Shown here piece by piece: positions 55,261 to 64,000 of a DNA stretch of 64,000 nucleotides. The notes under the pieces are model-generated. The model was not told the origin of the DNA. It did not search any database and was given only the letters and a program-made list of their open reading frames with translations. This DNA is from Erwinia sp. SLM-02 (lineage in GTDB: Bacteria; Pseudomonadota; Gammaproteobacteria; Enterobacterales; Enterobacteriaceae): contig NZ_JAQISN010000001.1 in assembly GCF_037450285.1 (NCBI RefSeq), forward strand, positions 992,001 through 1,056,000, in the 5' to 3' direction. The translations under genes were made by a program, and so were the position numbers. How positions within the stretch are numbered: position 1 is the first letter of the stretch; each line of letters opens with the position of its first letter.

Positions 55261-57010
55261 TATTTTCAAACTGATGAAACAGGTGGGGAACGCGCTGGAC
55301 GGGCTGCGCAGGATGGTGCTGCTGACGGTGCTCGATGCGTTTCTCGCCTCGGTGCCTTACGCGCTGCTGTTTTACATCCTGCTCGACATGCTTTCCAGCG
55401 CGCCGGATCTGCGCTGGCAGTTTACCCTGGCGGCGGGCTGCCTGCTGTTGATGCTGGTGCGAGTGTTGCTGGCCCGGGTGCTGAACTTTAACCTGTCGCT
55501 GATGGGATTTCGCGCCGGATATCAGCTGCGCAAATCGCTGGGTGAGCACCTGCGGCGGCTGCCGATGGGCTTCTTTTACCGTACCGATATGAGCAGCGTG
55601 AACAATACGCTGCTGAAGGACATCGATATGAGCGAGAAGATCTTCACCCATCTGTACGCGCCGTTTATCGCCAGCGTTTCCGTGGTGTGCTTCTTCGCGC
55701 TCGGCCTGTTGTTTAAGGACTGGCGGATGGGGCTGGCGATGCTGTCGACCCTGCCGCTGGCGGTGGCGGCCTTCCTGCTGACCCGCCGCTACGCGCGCCG
55801 CTGGACGACGCAGATGCAGGCGCTGATGTTCCGCCTGAACGACGCGCTGATGGAGTATATCGACGGTATTAAGGAGCTGAAGGCCAGCCGGATGACCGGG
55901 CAGGCGTTTGGGCGACTGGATAAGGTGCTGGAGACGACCTGGCGACAGTCACTGACCGCCGAGAAAGCCAGCGCCTGGCCGGTTTACAGCTTTAACCTGC
56001 TGGTGGAGTGCGGATTTATCGTGCTGCTGGCGGCGGTCAGCTGGGCCTGGCTGGGGCAGACGCTGCCGCTGGCGGAGGTGCTGATGTTTCTGATCGCCGC
56101 CGTGCGCTTCTTCCGCCCGCTGCTGAATATTTCGATGTTCCTCGCCGAGCTGAACTACTTTGGCCTGGCCGCCGGGCGCATTGCGAAGGTGTTCGACCTG
56201 CCGGTGCTGCCGCAGGGCAGTGAGATGCGCGACCCTGACCGGCTGCGCATCCGGCTGGAGAACGTCAGCTTTGCCTATCCCGATAAACCGCGCCTGTTCG
56301 AACGGCTGAATCTGACCATTGAGGCGCAGCAGGTGACCGCGCTGGTCGGGCCGTCCGGCTCGGGGAAATCAACCCTCGCGTCGCTGATTGCCCGCTTCTG
56401 GGCGCTGGAAGGGGGTACCATCTGGGTTGGCAGCGAGCCGCAGCGGATTGATACGGCGAAGATGGATGCCGGCCACTGGCAGTCGTATATCAGCGTGGTG
56501 TTTCAGCAGAGCTACGTGCTGAATGACACTATCGCCAATAACCTGCGGGTGGCGCAGCCGGATGCGGATATGCAGGCGCTGCGCCGGGTGTGCGAAGCCG
56601 CGCGGCTGCTGCCGCTGATCGACAGTTTGCCCGACGGGATGGATACGCTGGTGGGGGCGGGCGGGGTGCATCTTTCCGGCGGCGAGCTACAGCGGCTGTC
56701 GATTGCCCGCGCGCTGCTGAAGGATGCGCCGCTGATTATTCTGGATGAGGCCAGCGCCTCGCTGGATCCGGAAAACGAGCGCGATATCCAGCTGGCGATG
56801 CAGTCGCTGACCGCCGGGAAGACGGTGCTGGTGATCGCCCATAAGCTCTCTTCGGTGCGGTATGCCGACCGGATTGTGGTGATGGATGAGGGGCAGATTG
56901 TGGAGCAGGGGGATCATCAGCAGTTGATGGCGGCGGAGGGGCTGTATGCAGAGATGTGGGGGTTGCAGCAGCAGGCGATGAGCTGGCGGCCTGGGGCTGC
57001 TGTTGCATAG
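55253..57010 (+). CDS. ABC transporter (membrane + ATPase), YbtQ/Irp7-like
   Basis: 585 residues, partner of the preceding YbtP-like protein. Membrane segments occupy about 20-300; Walker A is GPSGSGKST (about 366), signature LSGGELQRLSIARALL, Walker B PLIILDEASASLDPEN, and His switch IAHKLSS. It should complete the inner-membrane uptake of the metal-loaded siderophore. Last gene of the operon; no clear terminator is seen before the repeat array begins. Confidence 0.92.
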   Translation: MNDIFKLMKQVGNALDGLRRMVLLTVLDAFLASVPYALLFYILLDMLSSAPDLRWQFTLAAGCLLLMLVRVLLARVLNFNLSLMGFRAGYQLRKSLGEHLRRLPMGFFYRTDMSSVNNTLLKDIDMSEKIFTHLYAPFIASVSVVCFFALGLLFKDWRMGLAMLSTLPLAVAAFLLTRRYARRWTTQMQALMFRLNDALMEYIDGIKELKASRMTGQAFGRLDKVLETTWRQSLTAEKASAWPVYSFNLLVECGFIVLLAAVSWAWLGQTLPLAEVLMFLIAAVRFFRPLLNISMFLAELNYFGLAAGRIAKVFDLPVLPQGSEMRDPDRLRIRLENVSFAYPDKPRLFERLNLTIEAQQVTALVGPSGSGKSTLASLIARFWALEGGTIWVGSEPQRIDTAKMDAGHWQSYISVVFQQSYVLNDTIANNLRVAQPDADMQALRRVCEAARLLPLIDSLPDGMDTLVGAGGVHLSGGELQRLSIARALLKDAPLIILDEASASLDPENERDIQLAMQSLTAGKTVLVIAHKLSSVRYADRIVVMDEGQIVEQGDHQQLMAAEGLYAEMWGLQQQAMSWRPGAAVA

Positions 57011-57019
57011 CTAGCTGGT

Positions 57020-60000
57020 CGGATCGTTGGCAAGTTGGCTGGGCGATCGGGGGCCAGGCCGGTGATGGCTGTGCGAAGGTCGCCCGGGCGATTGGTGTCC
57101 GGGCCGGGGATGGCTGTGCGAAGGTCGCCGGGGAGATTCGGGTCCGGTCCGGGGGGAGATTGCGCACGCCGGACCGGCAAAGCCCGCCTCCCTGCGGGCC
57201 TCGGAACGCGCCGTCCGTGGCGCGTTACGCCCGGCTTAGCGCATTCTCCCCCCGTCCCTTTGATATCGGAGCTGGCTGTGCGAAGTTCGGCTGTGCGATC
57301 GGGGGCCGGGGATGGCTGTGCGAAGGTCGTCGGGGAGATTCGAGTTCGGGCCGGGGGGAGACTGCGCACGCCGGACCGGCAAAACCCGCCTCCCTGCGGG
57401 CCTCGGAACGCGCCGTCCGTGGCGCGTTACGCCCGGCTTAGCGCATTCTCCCCCCGTCCCTTTGATAGCGGAGCTGGCTGTGCGAAGTTCGGCTGTGCGA
57501 TCGGGGGCCCGGGGATGCCTGTGCGAAGGTCGCCGGGGAGATTCGGGTCCGGGCCGGGGGGAGACTGCGCACGCCGGACCGGCAAAACCCGCCTCCCTGC
57601 GGGCCTCGGAACGCGCCGTCCGTGGCGCGTTACGCCCGGCTTAGCGCATTCTCCCCCCGTCCCTTTGATAGCGGAGATGGCTGTGGGAAGTTCAGTTTAG
57701 CGATTGGTTTCAAGGCGCTTGAGTTGTTGGTTGGTGCCTTTGAAATCGAGGTTGTGTGTTACACATCTACATCACTGGGATTTACGGTTGAGTCGCTTTT
57801 AATCAGCGACACAGAAGTTGATAAGGGAAGGCGTTGGGGCGGCTGGATGCAGACTCACGGCCAGGGATGGCCGTGAGTCAGGCTATAGGGACATACTTGC
57901 GCCGGTGCAGTAAGCTTCCCCAACGCCTTCAACCGGGCGCGAATCTAAACGCGACGTAATTCAGCCTCAGCGACTTCATCGGTCATGCAATCCAGGTGCG
58001 ATCGAGGGGCGGGGCGGGGCGGGGATGGCTGTGCGAAGCTCGCCCGGGCGCTCCGGGGCCGGGCCGGGGGGCGACTGCGCACACCGGACCGGCAAAACCT
58101 GCATCCCTGCGGGCCTCGGAACGCGCCGTCCGTGGCGCGTTACGCCCGGCTTAGCGCAGTTTCCCCCCGTCCCTTTGATAGCTGAGATGGCTGCTGGAAA
58201 GTCGGTTCTGCTATCGGGCATTGGGTTCATTAATTGTTGGCTGGTCGTCTATGCGATCGGGGTTCGGGTCAGGGGTGATGGCGCACACCGGACCGGCAAA
58301 ACCCGCCTCCCTGCGGGCTTCGGAACGCGCCGTCCGTGGCGCGTTACGTCCGGCTTAGCGCATTCTCCCCCCGTCCCTTTGATATCAGAGTTGCCTGCGT
58401 GAAGTTCAGTTTAGCGATCGGTTTCAAGGCGCTTGAGTTGTTGGATGGTGCCTTTGAAATCGAGGTTGTCTGTTGCACATTTACATCACTGGGATTTACG
58501 GTTGAATCGCTTTTAATAAGCGACACAGAAGTCGGTAAGGGAAGGCGTTGGGGCGGCTGGATGCAGACTCACGGCCAGGGATGGCCGTGCGTCAGGCTAT
58601 AGGGACATACTCGCGCCGGTGCAGTAAGCTTCCCCAACGCCTTCAACCGGGCGCGAATCTAAACGCGACGTAATTCAGCCCCAGCGACTTCATCGGTCAT
58701 GCAATCCAGGTGCGATTGGGGTCCGGGCCAGGTCGGTGATAGCTATGCGAAGGTCGCCCGGGCGATCGGGGTCCGGGCCGGAGGGAGACTGCGCACGCCG
58801 GACCGGCAAAACCCGCCTCCCTGCGGGCCTCGGAACGCGCCATCCGTGGCGCGTTACGCCCGGCTTAGCGCATTCTCCCCCCGGCCCTTTGATATCAGAG
58901 TTGCCTGCGTGAAGTTCAGTTTAGCGATCGGTTTCAAGGCGCTTGAGCTGTTGGTTGGTGCCTTTGAAATCGAGGTTGTCTGTTACACATCTACATCACT
59001 GGGATTTACGGTTGAGTCGCTTTTAATCAGCGACACAGAAGTTGGTAAGGGAAGGCGTTGGGGCGGCTGGATGCAGACTCACGGCCAGGGATGGCCGTGC
59101 GTCAGGCTATAGGGACATACTTGCGCCGGTGCAGTAAGCTTCCCCAACGCCTTCAACCGGGCGCGAATCTAAACGCGACGTAATTCAGCCCCAGCGACTT
59201 CATCGGTCATGCAATCCAGGTGCGATTGGGGTCCGGGCCAGGTCGGTGATAGCTATGCGAAGGTCGCCCGGGCGATCGGGGTCCGGGCCGGAGGGAGACT
59301 GCGCACGCCGGACCGGCAAAACCCGCCTCCCTGCGGGCCTCGGAACGCGCCATCCGTGGCGCGTTACGCCCGGCTTAGCGCAGTTTCCCCCCGTCCCTTT
59401 GATAGCTGAGATGGCTGCTGGAAAGTCGGTTCTGCTATCGGGCATTGGGTTCATTAATTGTTGGCTGGTCGTCTATGCGATCGGGGTTCGGGTCAGGGGT
59501 GATGGCGCACACCGGACCGGCAAAACCCGCCTCCCTGCGGGCTTCGGAACGCGCCGTCCGTGGCGCGTTACGTCCGGCTTAGCGCATTCTCCCCCCGTCC
59601 CTTTTATATCAGAGTTGCCTGCGTGAAGTTCAGTTTAGCGATCGGTTTCAAGGCGCTTGAGTTGTTGGATGGTGCCTTTGAAATCGAGGTTGTCTGTTGC
59701 ACATTTACATCACTGGGATTTACGGTTGAATCGCTTTTAATCAGCGACACAGAAGTCGGTAAGGGAAGGCGTTGGGGCGGCTGGATGCAGACTCACGGCC
59801 AGGGATGGCCGTGCGTCAGGCTATAGGGACATACTCGCGCCGGTGCAGTAAGCCGCCCCAACGCCTTCAACCGGGCGCGAATCTAAACGCGACTTAATTT
59901 AGCCTTAGCGACTTCATCGGTCAGGCAATTCATGTGCGATCGGGCGGGGCCGATCCGGGATGGCCGTGCGTCAGGCTATAGGGACATACTTGTGCCGGTG

Positions 60001-60045
60001 CAGTAAGCCGCCCCAACGCCCTCCCGCTACTGGGAACTTGAAGCG
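57020..60045. repeat. Nested hairpin-rich repeat array, non-coding
   Basis: Three families alternate. Unit A (about 105 bp, eight copies starting near 57161, 57361, 57564, 58074, 58281, 58788, 59298 and 59505) contains GCCGGACCGGC, CCCTGCGGG and the stem AACGCGCC/GGCGCGTT. Unit B (about 310 bp, starting near 57688, 58403, 58909 and 59623, with a right-end fragment at 59950) contains a 13-17 bp inverted repeat around a second hairpin. Unit C (about 100 bp) lies at 58181-58280 and 59405-59504. Order: A A A B, A C A B, A B, A C A B, B-fragment. The blocks A-C-A-B are nearly identical at a distance of about 1224 bp. Open frames exist in all copies but have no ribosome-binding sites and follow the repeat, so I do not call genes. 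Confidence 0.92.
59765..59868. repeat. Inverted-repeat element inside unit B (best copy)
   Basis: A perfect 17-bp inverted repeat (GAAGGCGTTGGGGCGGC at 59765-59781, complement at 59852-59868) encloses an inner hairpin. In the first copy (57827-57930) the outer stem is 13 bp, and the inner hairpin is a perfect 12-bp stem (57852-57863 with 57868-57879) closed by GGGA, a GNRA-type tetraloop. It looks like a structured RNA or MITE-like element. Confidence 0.75.
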
Positions 60046-60156
60046 AAATTCACAGATGGCTCTCGTTAACCGGCCAGTTCAGGGCTATATAATCATTCAT
60101 ACCTGTTCGTTCAACGTGCGGTATCCGCCGGTCGCCGACTTTAAATGAGGGACATG

Positions 60157-61428
60157 ATGACAAACGCAGAACTGAATCAACGACGCCAGCAGGCCACTCC
60201 CCGGGGCATCGGGGTGATGTGCGATTTCTTTGCCGAGCGGGCGGAGAATGCCACGCTGTGGGACGTGGAAGGCCGTGAATACATTGATTTTGCCGCCGGA
60301 ATTGCGGTGCTGAATACCGGGCATCGTCATGCAAAAATTATTGAGGCCGTCACCCGCCAGCTGACGCAGTTTACCCATACCGCCTATCAGATTGTCCCCT
60401 ATGAAAGCTACGTCTCGCTGGCGGAAAAAATTAACCAGCGCGTGCCGATTGCCGGGCCGTGCAAAACGGCCTTCTTCTCAACGGGCGCGGAGGCGGTGGA
60501 AAACGCGGTGAAGATCGCCCGCGCCTTCACTGGTCGCCCCGGGGTGATTGCCTTTGGCGGCGCGTTCCACGGTCGTACCTTTATGACCCTGGCGCTGACC
60601 GGCAAGGTGGCCCCCTACAAGCTGGGCTTCGGGCCGTTCCCCGGCCAGGTCTTCCACGCCCGTTACCCCAACGCGCTGCACGGGGTGTCGACGGAGGATG
60701 CGCTTGCCAGCCTGGAAACGCTTTTTAAAACCGACATCGACCCGAACCAGGTGGCGGCCATTATTCTGGAGCCGGTGCAGGGGGAAGGGGGCTTTTACAT
60801 CGCGCCCGGCGATTTTATGCGGGCGCTGCGCGAGCTGTGCGATCGGCACGGTATTCTGATGATTGCCGATGAGGTGCAGGCCGGTTTTGCCCGCACCGGC
60901 AAACTGTTTGCGATGGAACATTATCCGCAGGTGGAAGCGGATCTGCTGACGATGGCGAAAAGCCTTGCGGGTGGCCTGCCGCTGTCGGCGGTGGCCGGTA
61001 AGGCCGCGGTGATGGATGCGCCCGCGCCGGGTGGACTGGGCGGGACCTATGCGGGCAATCCGCTGGCGCTGGCCGCCGCGCATGCGGTGCTGGACATTAT
61101 CGACGATGAAGGGCTGTGCGAGCGCGCGCGCCGCCTCGGCAGCGAACTGGCCGAGCGGCTCAACACCCTGAAAGCGGAATGCGCGGCGATTGCGGAGGTC
61201 CGCGCGCTGGGGTCGATGGTCGCCGTTGAGCTGAACGACCCGGCCACCGGCAGGCCGTCGCCGGAGCTGACCCGCCGGGTACAGCAGCACGCGCTGGAAA
61301 ACGGTCTGCTGCTGCTCTCCTGCGGCACTAACGGCAACGTTATCCGCTTTCTTTATCCGCTAACCATCCCGGAAGCCCAGTTCCACCGGGCGCTGACGAT
61401 CCTGAGTGCCGCGCTGAAAGCTCTCTGA
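60157..61428 (+). CDS. gabT: 4-aminobutyrate aminotransferase
   Basis: 423 residues, class III PLP aminotransferase of GabT/PuuE type. It transfers the amino group of GABA to 2-oxoglutarate. Seen are VWDVEGREYIDFAAGIAVLNTGH-like start (here LWDVEGREYIDF), FFSTGAEAVENAVKIARA (PLP phosphate), GAFHGRTFMTLALTGK, ADEVQAGFARTG with the PLP Asp, and the Schiff-base Lys in TMAKSLAGGLP. The third of three nearby ATGs is preferred because GAGGG lies about 6 bases before it. No gabD lies next to it. A terminator follows. Confidence 0.92.
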   Translation: MTNAELNQRRQQATPRGIGVMCDFFAERAENATLWDVEGREYIDFAAGIAVLNTGHRHAKIIEAVTRQLTQFTHTAYQIVPYESYVSLAEKINQRVPIAGPCKTAFFSTGAEAVENAVKIARAFTGRPGVIAFGGAFHGRTFMTLALTGKVAPYKLGFGPFPGQVFHARYPNALHGVSTEDALASLETLFKTDIDPNQVAAIILEPVQGEGGFYIAPGDFMRALRELCDRHGILMIADEVQAGFARTGKLFAMEHYPQVEADLLTMAKSLAGGLPLSAVAGKAAVMDAPAPGGLGGTYAGNPLALAAAHAVLDIIDDEGLCERARRLGSELAERLNTLKAECAAIAEVRALGSMVAVELNDPATGRPSPELTRRVQQHALENGLLLLSCGTNGNVIRFLYPLTIPEAQFHRALTILSAALKAL

Positions 61429-61444
61429 GCGGCGATCCTGCTGA

Positions 61445-61471
61445 AAAAGGCCTGCATAATGCAGGCTTTTT
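61445..61471 (+). terminator. gabT terminator
   Basis: GCCTGCA and TGCAGGC around TAA, preceded by an A-run and followed by five T: intrinsic terminator 17 bases after gabT. Confidence 0.85.
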
Positions 61472-61592
61472 ACGTTACTGGCCGTTAAACGGCTGTGGCA
61501 GCACTAAAAACCCGACTCCTGAAGATGACGGGCTTTCAATCCGTTGTTTATCGCCAATTTTCTATTGTTCCTCTCAGAATGTAAGGAAAAGG

Positions 61593-61607
61593 CTATTAAA
61601 TATATAG
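61593..61607. promoter_or_regulatory. Possible OxyR site upstream of katG
   Basis: CTAT, seven bases, ATAG: the two central quarters of an OxyR site, about 75 bp upstream of katG. The outer quarters are poor matches. katG is an OxyR target in enterobacteria. Confidence 0.4.
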
Positions 61608-61649
61608 GGTGTTTCAAGTGTGACCCGCTCAAACGCACGTATAGAGTAG

Positions 61650-63887
<2,238 letters not shown>

Positions 63888-63894
63888 CCGGCTT

Positions 63895-63919
63895 CTCCCC
63901 GGTGATATCCGCCGGGGAG
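63895..63919 (+). terminator. Hairpin after katG
   Basis: CTCCCCGG and CCGGGGAG form an 8-bp stem 7 bases after the katG stop; no clear T-run. Confidence 0.45.
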
Positions 63920-64000
63920 ACGAACATACTGCCACCAAGCCTGCCGGGTGTTCCTTCGCAGGCGCAGTGGCTATCGCTAAGTAAGTTACAGTGCTTTCTG

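Noticed and set aside
57035..59826. Several open frames of 60-220 codons in the repeat array
   Set aside because: They repeat with the units, lack ribosome-binding sites, are Arg/Pro/Gly-rich and overlap in different frames, as expected from GC-rich repeats.

Overview
The window looks like the chromosome of a gamma-proteobacterium of the Enterobacterales, most plausibly an Erwinia/Pantoea-type bacterium (Erwiniaceae). The signs are an enterobacterial hprS-hprR/hiuH arrangement, pckA, sitABCD, nudK, gabT and katG of enterobacterial type, a tRNA-Asn nearly identical to that of E. coli as I remember it, and enterobacterial-style CRP, MntR, Zur and NsrR operators. The genus assignment is inference; no ribosomal RNA is present.

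Layout. 0-5.7 kb: a fructose-type PTS locus with two paralogous HPr-containing phosphotransfer proteins (one cut by the left edge), IIC, IIB, an AraC-type regulator inside the operon, a divergent HAD phosphatase and several CRP-like sites. 5.9-13 kb: a small monooxygenase, a LysR regulator, pckA, an AT-rich membrane protein, hprS-hprR with divergent hiuH, and tRNA-Asn. 13-18 kb: a GH1 6-phospho-beta-glucosidase and sitDCBA (Mn/Fe uptake) behind a clear MntR box. 18.4-20.5 kb: an Aer-like stand-alone PAS protein plus a diflavin reductase behind an NsrR-type (nitric oxide) operator. 20.6-22.2 kb: a DeoR regulator, nudK and an 8-bp tandem repeat. 22.3-25.2 kb: a zinc locus with a periplasmic zinc-binding protein (AztC-like), a His-rich metallochaperone (AztD-like) and a small secreted four-cysteine protein, with Zur-like boxes at both ends. 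25.4-27.8 kb: a small accessory patch of unknown genes and a secreted ClpP-like protein. 27.9-29.0 kb: an old yellow enzyme.

30-57 kb is the highlight: a yersiniabactin/pyochelin-like siderophore locus. A TonB-dependent receptor is followed by eight tightly overlapping genes: a 3881-residue PKS-NRPS, an 1806-residue NRPS, a saccharopine-dehydrogenase-like oxidoreductase, a thiazolinyl imide reductase, a type II thioesterase, a YbtX-like MFS protein and a YbtP/YbtQ-like ABC pair. Unlike yersiniabactin it is primed by a fatty acyl-AMP ligase, not by salicylate. Its ketosynthase module has no acyltransferase, its first adenylation domain carries a degenerate methyltransferase-like insertion, and the terminal thioesterase has a cysteine in the nucleophile position. 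No salicylate synthase, salicyl-AMP ligase or YbtA-type regulator is present. The expected product is an acyl- (or 3-oxoacyl-) capped tris-cysteine thiazoline/thiazolidine metallophore.

57-60 kb is a 3-kb non-coding array of nested, hairpin-rich repeats. 60-64 kb holds gabT and katG.

Taken together the window is rich in metal acquisition (Mn, Zn, Fe) and in oxidative and nitrosative stress genes (hprRS, NsrR-linked flavoprotein, katG).
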